A stretch of 64,000 nucleotides of DNA from positions 868,001-932,000 of the forward strand of contig NW_026611618.1 in NCBI RefSeq assembly GCF_028009165.1. The letters run 5' to 3'. The first letter of the stretch is position 1, and each line of letters begins with the position of its first letter. The position numbers were made by a program, and so were the translations under genes. Below are positions 12,766 through 25,556 of the stretch, piece after piece. The DNA comes from Akanthomyces muscarius (Eukaryota; Ascomycota; Sordariomycetes; Hypocreales; Cordycipitaceae). The notes under the pieces were generated by a model. That model was not told the DNA's origin. It saw only the letters and a program-made list of their open reading frames with translations, and did not search any database.

Positions 12766-13320
12766 GTAGGAAAGAGCTTGGGCAACTCGGAGGAGGAAGG
12801 TGTGGTCCGTCCACTGTGGGATACTTTGGTTTGCCAAGATCCCGGACAGCGCAGCGCCGATAGCATACACTTGATGAAATGATTCCCCTGTGATTTGATG
12901 CAATTGATCCAAAATACGAGATAAATCACTTTTTTTTGCTTCTAATCGGTGCTCCTTCCGCCTCCCTTTGCGCGCTCGAAGGCTTGTCAGAAGTTGCAAA
13001 CCAGGATCTAACCCAATAATACGGCACGCTCAGAAAGGTACTTACTCACCACGGCCGATTCCACTGTAATGGGGGTACCGGCAGCTCTCCAAAATGCAAA
13101 AAGTTACATCATATTTCCCATGGGTTTGCAGGATCTAAAATCCTTGTATGCGTACCTTGTTGTATGACAAAAGAGTGGAAATCACCTCTTCGAGGTGCCA
13201 CAGTGAAGCATCGCCGCTATCGATAACCCCAGGCAGCGAAGCTAGTGCGGGGCAGCGCTTCTACACTCGACCAACTCACCTCCTACATCGCCATCCGTCT
13301 TGACGGCAAACGCAGTCAAG
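12766..13320. other. Intergenic between amidase-like gene and csn5
   Basis: Holds the 3' end of the amidase-like gene and the promoter and leader of csn5. No additional gene is visible; the minus-strand frame over 12553-12999 is mostly antisense to the amidase exon. Confidence 0.5.
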
Positions 13321-14385
13321 ATGGAAACGGCTCTCAAGTCATGGGGTAAGATTGCGTTGATTCGGATATACTTAACAATACTAATTCGGATAGAGCTCGA
13401 CAACAACATAAAACTCATCGACCCGAAGCGAGATGCTCTCTACCAATACGATGCTGAGGCTCAAAAGGCTGCGCAAAATGCCCGGCCTTGGATGGCTGAC
13501 CCAAACTATTTCAAGCACGTCCGCATCAGCGCTGTAGCGCTCATCAAGATGACCATGCATGCCCGCTCCGGTGGCAATCTCGAGATCATGGGTCTGATGC
13601 AGGGCTACACCGAGGGCGACACGTTTGTCGTCACCGACGCATTTCGACTTCCCGTCGAGGGCACCGAGACCCGCGTCAATGCCCAGGGCGAAGCGAACGA
13701 ATACATTGTCGAATACTTGGATCTTTGCCGTGCTCAGGGTCGACAGGAAAACGTGGTCGGATGGTATCATAGCCATCCTGGTTACGGTTGTTGGCTGAGT
13801 GGGATTGATGTCGAGACTGAGGCTATGCAGCAGCAGTACCAAGACCCGTTCCTGGCCGTTGTCGTGGATCCGGATCGCACAATCAGCGCCGGCAAGGTCG
13901 ACATTGGAGCATTCCGCACCTACCCGGCATCCTATAAGGCCGACGCGACTGGGGCGGACGGTTTCCAGGCAGTGCCGCTAGACAAGGCAGCCGAGTTTGG
14001 CGCGCACTCGAGCAGATACTACAGCCTTGAGGTGTCGCACTTCAAAAGCTCACTCGACACACACCTCCTCGAGCTCTTGTGGCACAAGTATTGGGTGCAG
14101 ACACTGAGTCAGAACCCGTTGCTGACGAACCGTGACTTTGCAAACAAACAGATGCTTGACCTCGCATCTAAGATCAGGGAGGCCACCGCGGGTATTCGTC
14201 GTAGCCGCGGGTCGCAGATGTTGGTGATGGGCGGTGGCGGTGGGGCTGGCAAAGCTGGGGACAAGGCCATGCAGAAGCTGTCGAGCGAGGCAAGCATGAT
14301 TGCAGCAAAGGAAAAGGCTGGTCTGCTAGCTACAGGCGTCAAGGCGTCTCTTTTCAATAACCTGGGAGATCAAAACAGGGCATGA
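13321..14385 (+). CDS. csn5: COP9 signalosome subunit 5 (JAMM deneddylase)
   Basis: Two exons (13321-13345 and 13394-14385) give 338 aa. The 48-nt intron is a multiple of three and contains no stop, so an unspliced reading also stays open; splicing restores '[19 protein letters not shown]', the usual CSN5 N-terminus. The MPN domain has the JAMM zinc motif '[14 protein letters not shown]' (His134, His136, Asp147) with the upstream Glu in '[13 protein letters not shown]'. CSN5 removes Nedd8 from cullins as part of the COP9 signalosome and so controls SCF ubiquitin ligases; in filamentous fungi the complex links light, development and secondary metabolism. Length and all catalytic residues are as expected. 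The Gly-rich stretch near the C-terminus ('[11 protein letters not shown]') is a common fungal linker. A frame from TTG 13300 is an artefact. Confidence 0.97.
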   Translation: METALKSWGKIALIRIYLTILIRIELDNNIKLIDPKRDALYQYDAEAQKAAQNARPWMADPNYFKHVRISAVALIKMTMHARSGGNLEIMGLMQGYTEGDTFVVTDAFRLPVEGTETRVNAQGEANEYIVEYLDLCRAQGRQENVVGWYHSHPGYGCWLSGIDVETEAMQQQYQDPFLAVVVDPDRTISAGKVDIGAFRTYPASYKADATGADGFQAVPLDKAAEFGAHSSRYYSLEVSHFKSSLDTHLLELLWHKYWVQTLSQNPLLTNRDFANKQMLDLASKIREATAGIRRSRGSQMLVMGGGGGAGKAGDKAMQKLSSEASMIAAKEKAGLLATGVKASLFNNLGDQNRA

Positions 14386-17300
14386 AGAGTTTGTGAATAT
14401 AGATATGGAACCTGATTACAGGAATGAGATTACTTTACGACACGTATTGCTGTAGCAAATTGGTGTAGACCATGCTGGAGATGCCTCTGAAAGTCCCAGA
14501 GTCCCTTGCTGGGGAACCTACCCTGTATATCAGCTTTTGTACGCTATGGACGTCTCGCGCCACGATGCCAGCGCATTGCAAAGACAAAGGCTGGTGTGCA
14601 GGCAGGTTTTTATGAACAAGTACTCAGTAGCACTGCAAACGTGCCGTGTCAATGCGGCGAACAAAATGGTAGCAGCGCATCAGAAGGCACTTGAGGAGCA
14701 TGATTTTTTACCACTTTCAGTTTGTGATTAACAGCAAAGCCAGACAGAGGGGCCGAGACGAACTCGTTCACAAATTTTTTCTAGAATTCAAGGTGTCGAA
14801 GCCATTGTGCCCAATGGTTTCGTCCAATACAGATTTATAAGGGTCGCCCAATGTTGGCGGTGTGATGTCTTGTAGGGACTGAATACGCTGACATCACGGC
14901 GGAACAAGTTGTGAGACATGTCCAGCTAACTGAAGCGGGGTAAATAGAAAAGAATTGAGACGCAAAGGCTAGCTACGCATCAACCAGGGCCAAGAAAAAT
15001 TGTAAGAGGTATCGTTCAATGGCCGCCATGACATGACTCTTCCAGCAAGGTAGGGAGAGACGTCTCTGCAGGTAGGGTAGTGTGGGAGTTTACAGCACAG
15101 CTCCCAACCAAAAGCAGCTACGGCTCAAAATTCAATCGTGTTATCGCGTTATTGTTAGATTAAGTTTTATAATGACAACTTCCCACCGCGAACGTTTACA
15201 ACCGACGTGGCAGAGCAAAAGGGGACCAAAAATTTGTGATGGTGTGCTACCCTGAATCCTCACGAGAGGGCGCGCAACTAAGAGAAGACCCTGGTACAAC
15301 TGGCAGGAAAAGTAACGAAATGGGAACGAGAAAATCGGGAACTGAAAAAAAAAAAAAAAAAACGTGTGCATGACATGGCAATGGCTACGCGATCTGGTCG
15401 TGATGGCTACGTCATGAAACTCAAAAAAAGCCGTTGCCAGTCCAAGCATCATAATGGCATCAGCACATGCAGGCCCTGGTCGTGTCAATCGTTGCCCAGT
15501 GTGGCTGATCTGGGGCTTGTGGGCGCCACAACTGTACACAGGCGGAGGAAAATCTTTCTGGGTGGAGGGGCGTGCCCAGGACGCTGTGGGCGAAAACCGA
15601 TCGAATTCGGTAATGCTCGGACGACAAAAAGTATATTTGCTCAGGGATAAGAATAGTAGGTACTTAAAACGGAGCGGTGCTGGAAAAGAGGGATCTCAGG
15701 GGAAAAGCAGGAATGTGCCTGACGGTCGGGGAAAGGAGACGTGAACTATCGCGGAACCATCAATTGGCCGTACAAGTGTTGGCACAAGAGGGAGAAGCAA
15801 GCAAAAATGACTTGAGAACATGTAGCGGAATGGGAATTTGCGATGAGACTCGATGGTGAATATTCTGCTTCCCTGTCGTCAAACTACCAGTATCAGTACA
15901 GATCAGTGGGACAATCAGTGGGTTCCTGGGAGGATCACCACGACGGCGCGACGGCTGTTGAGCGAGACGAGTCCATTAAACATCAGTCGCGTACGCGGTC
16001 ACAGTAGTCGATGGTGTCAAGTAGCTTAGGTTGCTTTGAGTCGCAGATGTTGAAAGGAGCAATTGGAATGGATGATGATCGGAAAAGTCCTCTGCAAGGG
16101 CCATGCAGCCTGTTGAGAAAACCATGAAACAATACTGGGCGATGCTGCCTGCGGCTTGGGCGCGCTGCAAGGTTCATTCGCTGGCCATTGCCATGGTCGT
16201 GTGCTCCCTGTCGTGCTGAAGCGTGTGGGCCAGAGACGCCTTCACATGCACCGCGAGCTGGATGGACAGACATCGTATGGAGTGGTTGAGTGGGCACTTG
16301 GCACCCTCGAAGATGGATGGCCAGATGAATGGAGAATATTGGTTTCTTGGCCACGTTTTTTGATGCAGCGGCGTCAGAAGGGCGCGGGCAAGAAAGGGAG
16401 ATGTGACAAACCGGCGACCACGGAAAGCACATGGTGGCTTTCGTGCAAAGGGGCCACCAAGGAACGAATCAATTGCAATAGGGAGACGGAGAGGCTAGTT
16501 GGTGAACCATTACTACTATTGCTGCTTGTGATGGACGATGTCTGCACAGAGGAAGATCGAGGGGCGTGCCAATATTCATGCCAGACCTTGATTTATCAGA
16601 TAGGTGGAGAGCTTTAGCCTGCACCGCCACAGCCGGAACCAAGCTTTGGGCGGGCCTGGCAGATTGGTAGGTGCTGCTAGCGGCGTAGCTGGGGGGATGT
16701 TTTCAATAGAGCTTGGACACGGCTGGGCTACCAAGTCACCTAGTGAAGCTCCTTTGAGATGGACCATCCAGGCGAGCTTTTCGTTGGCTCGTAGATTTCA
16801 CAGCGTCCTCTCCATCTCAGCTGGCGCTGGCGCTCCCAATTTGCGTGCGCTGCGGTCTGCGGCAGACTAGGTGTGGCTAGTGCCGGTGCAGCAGTTCTGG
16901 AACTCGCATTGACGTCATGACTTTCTTGGTCTTTGTGCAAGGAAAATCATGCAAGCTCTGCTTCATCTTACCCAGGGAAAGGAAAAAGAGAAACCAAGAA
17001 CGGGCGGGATCTTGCTGGCAAGTGAGATGAAATTTACAATCTGCTTGAAAGGGGCTCTTTTTCGCACATGGCATGGAGGAATTCCAAAGACAAAAAGAGC
17101 TTTGCTTGATGCGGAGGGAGAAGGAACCTGATGCTACCGGCTGCGCCCAGCGACCGGATTCAACTCCGGCGGTTGGGGGGCCAGCAGGAGGTGTGGCACG
17201 GATTGAGCACCTCCCTATGGCGTGCGGAGTACGGAGTACACAGTGCTTGTCCAGTGGCCGAGTGTCTTGCTCCTTGACTCTGTTTGCGTGGGCAGACACC

Positions 17301-18575
17301 CAGAAACTCAATTTGGTCTCGCAACGTCCAGACCATCACCATCGGCCCATATACTCGCTTGCTAGCTGGTGTGGGGCTCGGCATCACCCAGGCAATGCAC
17401 CTGGACAGTGGTATTCTGCGCGAGGGCGAGAGCACCGCAACGGGGAGGGGGGGTGGACATGGGCGGTCAAACCGAAAATTGATTCAGATTGAATGCACGA
17501 TAGATGCAAAAGAAGAAGAACAAGAAGGATAGATGACCAAACACGGCTGCGCATTCGGCACAATGGGCTCGACTGCTGGCTGCTCTGTCGTGTCCATGTC
17601 GTCAAACAAGCTTCGCAGCTCATGGCTGCAACTGTGGCTTGCCTCCACGCGCCGCACCAAGATCGCCGACGGCAGCCCTTTCGCGCCGCCCCAGTGCATA
17701 AAGTCGAGTCGCAACGATCCACTGTCAATTTCCCTGGCGTGGCGTGGCTCGAGTTCAATTCAGCGACAGAGTACGTGAATCACCAGCACAGTGTACCTAT
17801 TTTCCGCTGGCCGACCTGACCATCGTGATGTGGCTTGACCCATTACCAGCTTTTGCAGCGTCCTCGCTGTGCCAGTAGCCACACACCCCTCCCCGTGCTT
17901 TCCACCCCTGGGAATCCTGGCCTGATGAATGCGTTCCTGGTTTCAATTGCAAGCGTTGGCGTCCCGTCCATCGACCAGACACGGACCAGCAGCACCCAGC
18001 ATGGACAATGCCACCCGCGTACGGATACGTACCAGGCCGAGACCTATTTTTTTCTGCCCGCTGCTGCCCTGCCCTGGCTAGCTAGCTCTGTCTAGTGTGT
18101 CTGGCACGGTGGCACACCCCTCCCCTCCCCTCCCCAAAGCAGAGTCCAGCTGTGCTGCTGCGCTGCACCACCTCGACTGCTATGACGTATCCACGCTTCC
18201 CGCCCAACGTCACCATCCAAGCAAGCTTTACAAGCTCCGGCCCCAGCTAGCTCAGTCTCGCCGTGGCCCTGCAGCTGGTATAAACACCCCCTCGACTGCC
18301 GTTTCGCTCGCAACCGCCCCTTCTTCTTCTTTCCTGCTCATCAACTTCTCCTGTATACCCTCTTCTCCTAATACCCAAACACGAATCCTCGATTGTGATA
18401 CCCCAAGAAGAAGATACCCCAAAACACAATACCTCTTTTCTAATTTTTTTTAACGACTACCCTCTTATCGCTCCCGTCTCTTGCTTCACCTTTTACTAGA
18501 CTGAAGCATCTAATTTCATCAATCTCAAACTCGAAAAACAACAAAACAGATCTCGAATCAGAATTGTTGCCCGTC
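14386..18575. other. Intergenic, includes promoter and leader of the HAM1-like gene
   Basis: About 4.2 kb without a convincing gene. Frames such as 16156-16617 (+) lack domain features and coding bias. An A18 run lies at 15345-15362. From about 18100 the + strand becomes C/T-rich with a TATA element, marking the promoter and 5' leader of the next gene. Confidence 0.5.
18279..18284 (+). promoter_or_regulatory. TATA box of the HAM1-like gene
   Basis: TATAAA stands 297 bases before the start codon and is followed by a long CT-rich leader, the usual arrangement of strongly expressed fungal genes. Confidence 0.55.
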
Positions 18576-21266
18576 ATGGCTAGCGCCAACGTCAACCGCC
18601 CTACGAACGTCAAGGAGAAGGACGCGGATATCAACCGCAAGCTCCAGATCTACGGCATCTTCCGCGCCTTCAAGGCTGGCAAGGTCCCCTCGGTAAGCTA
18701 TATAACACCCCCAGGCAACGAAACCATCAATTGCTAACTGCCTCCACAGAACGACCAGATTGATGTCGCATTAAACAGCTTCCTGCAATCCGATGCTCTC
18801 ACCAAGCCCAACACCAAGCTCTCCGCCGACGGCAAGCTGCTCGTCGAGGACACCCGTGAGGTCATCAGACTTGCCAAGAACCTGCTCCTCTCCAAGAACG
18901 ACGGCAACCTCATTCAGGATTTCATTTGGCAGACTACCCAGTTTGACCCCAAGGCCGTTCAGGGCCCCAACGTTCCCGTCAGCAAGGATGCTGCCCAGAA
19001 GGACGGCGAGGAGGCTCTCCAAGGCCTAAGAACCCTCGGAACGCTGCTCATCACCAACGGGCAGTTCCGCAAGCTCCTCAAGGACTCCACCGTTCTGCTC
19101 CGTGATATGGCTGGTGACGCCGCTAGCAACGCTGCCGGTCGCATCCGCCCCGACGACGAGGACCTGTCTCAGCTGGACCAAGCTGCCGAGGACAACACCT
19201 GGCACGAGGCTCCCAAGTTCAGCAAGGAGGACCTTAAGAAGCAGGCCCAGGGCCTGTACAAGGGCGACGCCAAGAAGGATGCCCAGGACATCGCCGACAG
19301 CGCTAGATCTGCTGGTGCGCCCGCTTCTGGCGAGCCTAGGGATGCCAACGTCGCTGCCGGCCATAACGCCGCCAAGTCAACCCTCAAGGACAAGATCAAC
19401 AAGAATATCGATCCTGAGACGCAGGAGAACATTAAGGCAAAGAAGGAGGAGCAGCGCCGCAAGGCCAAGGACTACCTGAACAAGAAGATGCCTGCTGAGC
19501 GCAAGGACCAGATCATCTTCCGCCTTAAGAAGATGGTTATTGAGTGCCAGCAACACACCGACTACTCCCAGGCTGTCCAGAGCCTGCTCCGTCTTGCCCG
19601 CACCTATGGTGAGCATGGCCGCTCCGTGAGCAAGGAGTCAGGCGGGTCCGTTAACCAGGCCCGCAGCGGCCTTGCTGCCGCCGAGGCTGATCTTCGCACT
19701 TTGATTGAGCGCTTCGCCAACGGTACCTCCACCTCCAACCTCTGGAAGGCTATTGGCCAGATCTACCAGGATGCTCAGAAGGACAGTGAGCTCAAGGGCT
19801 GGTTCAAGAACATGGACCACTATGTCAACCGCCTTCTCCTCGAGCAGGGCTACGTCCTGGAGGAGCAATCTACCAAGGATTGGGATGCCCTCTACCAGCA
19901 GGGTCGCTACCTTCTGCGTGAGAAGTACAAGGCCCATACCGACAATGTCTTCGACGAGATTAAGTTTGTCGGCGACCAGTTCGACAAGGACCCTCAGAAC
20001 AAGCAGTTCGGCGCTGCTGTCCAGAAGCTGTTCAAGGACCTTGGCAATGGTTCTGATGGCAAGTCCGAGTTCAAGCCTCACCTCGCCAAGGATGTCTTTG
20101 ATGTCATCCTGCCTGCTGTCCTCCGTGACATTGCCTACATCCCCATTCCTCGTATTGAGTACTCTGATCCTGGCTTTGACGCTGTCATTGAGAATCTCAT
20201 TCTCGAGAGTGACAACTTCACGCCCAACGTCGCTGAGCTCGTCTCCAACAACAACTGGAAGTGGGGCCGTAAGAACATTACCAACCACAACCAGAACGTT
20301 ATCGACCTCAAGGTCTCTGGCATCCAGATGGATCTGCGCGATGTTAGCTACCACATCAAGCGCAAGTCTGGCTTTCCTAAGATCACTGACACTGGCGTCG
20401 CCGACATCCTGCTGCCGGGTGATGGCTTCTCTTTCCGCATGAAGGTCTCTACTGCCGGTAAGAGGGATTCTCAGAATTTCTTCAAGGTCGAGAAGGTCGA
20501 TGTCGACTTCAAGAGTCTTAATGTCAAGCTCAAGAAGTCCAAGTTCAAGGGCCTCTTTGCCATCTTCAAGCCCATCCTGCTCCGCGCTCTCCGCCCTGCG
20601 CTCCAGAAGGCTGTTGAGAAGGCCATCAAGGACAAGTGCAACGAGTTTGACCGCACCCTGTACGAGCTCAAGAAGGAGGCTGATGCTGCTGGCGAGAACG
20701 TTGGCGAGGACGGTACGAAGACCAACTACTTCAAGCGCTTCTACGACGCCGGCCAGAACCGCGCCCTCAAGGCGAAGCAGCAGAAGGAGAAGGTCAAGAA
20801 GGACATCCAAGACGAGAACAAGAAGGTCAACATTACTATGACCGATGATGATTCCATCTTCCCCGACCTCAAGTTGCCTGGCGGTGTTAGCTCCAAGGCC
20901 ACTGAGTACAAGCAGCTTGCTCTCAAGGGCGAGAAGTGGGAGAGCCCCGTCTTCTCCATTGGTAAGGCCAGCAAGAGCACGGACATTCCCTCTGCTCCTC
21001 AGATCGTTAACAAGACTCGCGGTGCAGGCAACAGTGCCGCACACGGAAACAACGGTCATGCTAGCGGAAATGGTCTCGCCACCGGTGGAAACAGTCTTGC
21101 TGCCAACACCGGACTTGCCAGCGGCAATGGCATTGCCAACGGCCAGGGCCTTCATGCCAACGGCAACGGCCTCCACGCCACCGGCAATGGTATTGCCAAC
21201 GGTAACGGCATCAAGAAGACTACTGCCCCGGCTCTTGATACTACCAACCCTGTTCCCCTCAACTAA
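18576..21266 (+). CDS. HAM1-like protein (HAM1_N and HAM1_C domains)
   Basis: Two exons (18576-18692, 18750-21266) give 877 aa. The intron has a GTAAGC donor, a GCTAAC branch and a CAG acceptor. The N-terminal two thirds match the fungal HAM1-like N-terminal family: a helical, Lys/Asp-rich region ('KEDLKKQAQGLYKGDAKKDAQ', about residues 170-220), then 'LPAVLRDIAYIPIPRIEYSDP', 'ESDNFTPNVAELVSNNNWKWG' and 'VSYHIKRKSGFPKITDTGVAD', a TULIP/BPI-like beta region thought to bind lipid. The HAM1-like C-terminal part follows ('FKPILLRALRPALQKAVEKAI'). The last ~65 residues before the end (about 797-860) are a Gly/Asn/His-rich set of short G-N-G repeats not needed for the fold. Codon bias is the strongest in the window, suggesting high expression. 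Proteins of this group are linked by homology to membrane and lipid functions; the precise role is unknown. Confidence 0.88.
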
Positions 21267-22373
21267 GCTGCTGCTAAGTGACTAGGGGCTGTTAAAAAAC
21301 ACGGCAAAAATATGGTGCGAAAATGTTTGCGTGGATACGAATTATACCCATGGTGTGTCTATTTAGTTAGTCTTTTGCTGGAGACTTTGGTTTGCAGCGT
21401 CGCACCACAACCCTACAACGGCTCAGGCCGACCATCCTTAATTATTTCCTTACTGTAATAGTTTTCTATATTAATGAGACGGATTGCGACTATGTTACTC
21501 AGAAGCTCCTATTAAACACCTGTGACACATGATGGACAACTTGTCTTCGACGGGCTCAAAGCTAGATTAGCTGCGTCAGAGTGGGACACTCAGATGGATA
21601 TTATGTTCCCTAAAAGCAACAACCCCTGAGGCCCAAACATGTAGCGGCTTACTGGGATGTCAACGTTTAATGCTCTCTGCAGGATGAAGGAAGAGGTAGC
21701 CAAATACTAGCAATCATTTGATTTGCTGCAAAAGAATGCGAAGTCAGGAGAAAGAAGCTGCCAGTGTGACCCGAGATAATTATCACGTGCTCAAATCCAA
21801 GTTCTCCGTTTACATCACCTCAATATTTGTGCAGTGCGGGGCGGAAACTGCCAATGTGCAAACTGTTAATGCTGTCCGAGAGTTACCTATGTGCATCGTC
21901 ACAGACAGTAGGCATTTAATGCATAAATCTAAATCAAATACAAACCGAGGCCTAGAGCTAGATGTAATGTGCCAACTAGGTGCGGGGGACAGAGTGCAGC
22001 AATACATTCACTGAAGTGGGGACTTTTTATCTTCAACGTCATCTACCCAAGTTAACACACGGAAGCTTCTCATCCAGCTTGACAGTCCCCATTTACACTT
22101 GGCGCAGGCCTCCTTAATTCATCATAATATATAGCCCCGCATCAAATATCGCAATTCACGCATTATCAGAGAGGCGCACTCATAAACTCAAGACAAGCGC
22201 TGCCTCGTCAATATTAATCCCTTCTCCGAAGTATCCTCAGGGTCAAACGCGACCCACGATTCACCAGCACCCGAGTTATCTGCACGCGCCCATCTCGGCT
22301 GTCTAATCGCTTTTACTACAATTTTAATAGTATAATAGAGCAGCAAGACCGGCGTACACTGCCTGCAGACGCC
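21267..22373. other. Intergenic, no gene seen
   Basis: Contains the 3' end of the HAM1-like gene and the promoter of the next gene. The 98-codon frame at 21718-22014 has no recognisable features and poor coding bias. Confidence 0.5.
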
Positions 22374-24638
22374 ATGTCTCAGTCACAGCTCCTGACGCCG
22401 GAGCAAACACACGCCCTCTTTGACATTCTCACTCATCACGAGACTTACTCTGAAATCGAGGCCTTCAAATCTGCAGACGCTGTTCTCACACATGGATTCC
22501 CTTTTCGCGATGAACAGCAGCAAGCGCGCGCTGCCCAGAAATCCGATATTGCCGCCCCGGCACCGACAAGCGGCGGCGGTGGGCTGACTGGCTTCGCGCT
22601 CAGTCTATGGGGACGCTCTGGCAGCTCCGGTGCCACGCCGACGCCCTCAGCACCGGATTCGCCGCGCGCATACACGCCTTCGATGGCGGAATCGTCTCTG
22701 GATAGCGACGGCAGCGATGCGGAGGGTGACGAGGAAGACCTCAGCAAGCTGTCGGCCCTGCCGGTGATGCAGCTACTCACGTCGACATTTGTGATGCGGC
22801 TACCGGCTCTCAAGACGATGCCTAGAGACTTTTGGGCAGTGCGCGTACAAGGGCTGCTGAGCCGGTTCGCCGAGGCGGACCTATCGGAGAGCTACGACAA
22901 AGGGACCATGGGTGCGCGCAAGACGCTGGCCTCGGGATCGGGATCGGTCATTGAAATGATTTCCAGAGGTTTTCTCGGCGGCGTTGGGAAAAAGACCGAC
23001 GAGGCCCAGGGCGCGAAGCCAACCACGGAAGAGCTAAAGAAGAAAACGTACAAATTACAAGACGGCCAGCAGCTTGTTCGTGCGTGGGAAGATGTCCTCG
23101 ATGGACTGGTGTATGGTGACTTGGTGGACAACATGTTTGACTACCTCGCCGAGACGGATAAGCTGGAGGAACACTCGGCCGCCGTTGATGCATCCAGCAG
23201 CTACATTGTCTTTCATCTCGCCGCGTTACTGCACCAAATCTTCGCACTAAGCCCCGACGGCCAATACCTTCTCAAGCTGCTAGACAACATACACGGCTTG
23301 ATCCCCTACAAGATGATCAAACAGACGCTGCATATAGGCAATGCTGCTACCATGATTAACGGAATGATGCGACTGCTGCTCGCCAAGCTAAGTGTCACTG
23401 GTCTGACAAACTGGCTCGGCGTCACCCAGAACGAGGACGACGGCATGAACTTACTGCAAAACATTATTTCTCTTGTGCTGTCCCGGGACGCTAGCGAGTT
23501 TAAAAAGATCATCCACCGCATCGACAAGATGCAGGCCAAAGACGCGCCGACCGAGGAGATGCTCGAGGCGATTCAGGCATGTGCCACGAGCAGTAAGGCG
23601 GAGCACGAGGCGCTGCGGAAGATGAGCCTCGAGGCCAAGGAATCCATCATCGTGTCCATGCTCAAGGCGCGCGACCCGACGCTCGTGAGCCAGCTGAGCG
23701 AGGCGCAGCACGCGCTGTGTCTCGAGTACTACTCGGCGCTGCTGTCAATTCGCGACCGCGACGCCATCACCAAGGTGCTGTGCCGACAGCCGCCGGATCT
23801 TTTCACCAAGGCGTTGAAGGAGGCGACCGCGGCGTACAACCCGATGATCCGCGTGGTACATGAGCGTATTGATCTCGGCGACCACCTGCAGGATCTGCAG
23901 GAGTTCATCTCGCAGTTTGTCCGCGTGACCACACCAAAAGGTGGCCAGGGCGGCACCGTCACGGTGGAGGACTACGTCAAGCTGCTCAACGACCACAAGC
24001 CGCTGCTGCATAAGTTTGTTCACGTTGTGGCGAAGAAGTGCCCCGAGGTGTGGCGTGACTTTCGCGAATGGAGCAACGCCTCTATTGTGCGCTTCCGGCA
24101 GGAGACAGTGGACACAACTAGCGAAGAAGACGGCAAGAAGAGAAGCGTCATGGAGGAGGCACTCGGCGGGCTCGTGGCCGGGCTAGACGATGCTGCTCGG
24201 AAGTCGGTGCTCGCCGCCGTGGACACTCACGCTAGCTACCTCGCGACCTTGAAAAAGGGCTCCGACGCCCGCCTCGCCCAGCTAGCTGCTCGAGCAGGCA
24301 CGGATGATGAAGCGCCAGTCGGCGATGGTGACGGCAGCTGGGGACCAGGCATCTACCTCGCGCGCTGGCAGGACATTCTCGACGACACGCTCATCACTGC
24401 CGGTGACGCCGGACAGCCGACCAAGGTGCGCCGCGGAGCCGACGTCCGGCACCTGACGACGCAAGGCAAGACGGGCGTCGCGGGCGGTGACCTTGCGGCA
24501 GGACAAGCAGCCGAGGCTGGGCAGAGGACGATGCCGCGCGCGCCGGACGTGGAGGTTGTTGTGAAGGAGCTAGGTGAGGCGTTTAGCGCGCTGATGCAGG
24601 CTGTGAATATGGAACGCCGGGTCTTTGGGAAGAAATAG
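22374..24638 (+). CDS. PX-associated (PXB/DUF3818) family protein lacking a PX domain
   Basis: Intronless 754-aa protein with start context GCCATGTCTC. The N-terminus 'LTPEQTHALFDILTHHETYSEIEAF' is the PX-associated PXB-type helix region, interrupted by a low-complexity Gly/Ser/Asp-Glu insert (about residues 60-125). The DUF3818-like core follows with 'PRDFWAVRVQGLLSRFAEADL', 'SESYDKGTMGARKTLASGSG', 'LSPDGQYLLKLLDNIHGLIP', 'IGNAATMINGMMRLLLAKLS' and 'NEDDGMNLLQNIISLVLS'. In the family's better-known members, such as yeast Ypr097w, these domains accompany a phosphoinositide-binding PX domain; no PX signature (R-R-Y/F with a Pro-rich loop) is visible here, so membrane recruitment, if any, must use another route. 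Probable role: organelle membrane lipid handling, by inference from relatives. The C-terminal ~100 residues are variable. Confidence 0.72.
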   Translation: MSQSQLLTPEQTHALFDILTHHETYSEIEAFKSADAVLTHGFPFRDEQQQARAAQKSDIAAPAPTSGGGGLTGFALSLWGRSGSSGATPTPSAPDSPRAYTPSMAESSLDSDGSDAEGDEEDLSKLSALPVMQLLTSTFVMRLPALKTMPRDFWAVRVQGLLSRFAEADLSESYDKGTMGARKTLASGSGSVIEMISRGFLGGVGKKTDEAQGAKPTTEELKKKTYKLQDGQQLVRAWEDVLDGLVYGDLVDNMFDYLAETDKLEEHSAAVDASSSYIVFHLAALLHQIFALSPDGQYLLKLLDNIHGLIPYKMIKQTLHIGNAATMINGMMRLLLAKLSVTGLTNWLGVTQNEDDGMNLLQNIISLVLSRDASEFKKIIHRIDKMQAKDAPTEEMLEAIQACATSSKAEHEALRKMSLEAKESIIVSMLKARDPTLVSQLSEAQHALCLEYYSALLSIRDRDAITKVLCRQPPDLFTKALKEATAAYNPMIRVVHERIDLGDHLQDLQEFISQFVRVTTPKGGQGGTVTVEDYVKLLNDHKPLLHKFVHVVAKKCPEVWRDFREWSNASIVRFRQETVDTTSEEDGKKRSVMEEALGGLVAGLDDAARKSVLAAVDTHASYLATLKKGSDARLAQLAARAGTDDEAPVGDGDGSWGPGIYLARWQDILDDTLITAGDAGQPTKVRRGADVRHLTTQGKTGVAGGDLAAGQAAEAGQRTMPRAPDVEVVVKELGEAFSALMQAVNMERRVFGKK

Positions 24639-25394
24639 GGGTTTCTCTATATAGGCTGGCGAGGGTATTCTATAACTCTACATGTTTGGCGTTATTATGA
24701 GGAGTTTGCTTTGTGTTTTATTGCTTTTTGGGGATCGACGGGCTCTACTATACATGTTCCACCTTGATTGTGCTTATATCAAGAGAACTTAAGATTCAGT
24801 TTATACGAGCCTTAGGGGTAGTTTTGCTATAATACTGTAGATATTGATACGCTCTATCTGACTTTGTGGACGAACATGCGATCTGTAGCCGCCGCGTTGC
24901 GGCATCTATACAACATTGGTAGGAGTGCCCAAGGCCCTCCGGCCAGTTACATAGAGGTACGCACGCCATAGATAAACTCCTCTAGTAGATGGAAGTGTTT
25001 TGGCAGTACCTTTAAAAATTGGAAAAGTATCGCCACAAGAGAACTAGCTATCGCCCTGCTGGGAGGCGACAAGGTTGCGTTGTACAAGAAAAAGTCCAGA
25101 CCAGTACCAACTGTGCACGTAAACACGCACTTTAAAAACGTGATTAATATTAATTCGCTACCTAAACCCAATAATTGCCAAAGGGCACTGTAGATTGCTA
25201 CAAAAGGGTTTCATTATTAGTAAAGTAGTGTCTGCGCCGAGATGTTATCCCACGTTAAAACTGCCAATTCTTAGTTGCCGCTTTTGTCATACTTGCTCGG
25301 GCGCTATGTGGTCTGCGCTTACTGGGGGTGCCGAAATTCTCCGAGCCTCGACTAAGCTGCCTTGCCCCTTCGCCTAAGTAGCCCCCGCGCAGCT
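24639..25394. other. Intergenic, transition to the AT-rich block
   Basis: No gene is visible. GC content falls gradually and TA-rich words appear towards the right, marking the left border of the RIP block. Confidence 0.5.
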
Positions 25395-25449
25395 CTTAAG
25401 CAGCTCCTAAGCAGCCCCTAAGTAGCTCCTGAGCAGTTCCTAAGCAGAT
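25395..25449 (+). repeat. 11-bp minisatellite, five units
   Basis: Five tandem units of consensus CCTAAGCAGCT, each with 1-3 changes, directly at the border of the AT-rich block. Degenerate units extend the array a little on both sides. Confidence 0.7.
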
Positions 25450-25556
25450 TGTGAGCGGCCCCTAGACTCGCTAGGATTATAAGGAAGAATTAAGCTGTGT
25501 GTAGTGTGTTTATAGTAGCACCTAAAAATAGAGGCTGTTAAGCTAATAAGGCAACT

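Noticed and set aside
16156..16617. 153-codon + strand frame in the 14.4-18.5 kb gap
   Set aside because: No domain, no consistent codon bias, no promoter or splice context; probably chance.
19638..21176. 512-codon minus-strand open frame across the HAM1-like gene
   Set aside because: Exactly antisense to a gene with strong C/G third-position bias, which makes long mirror frames; its sequence is Leu/Val-rich low complexity with no domain.
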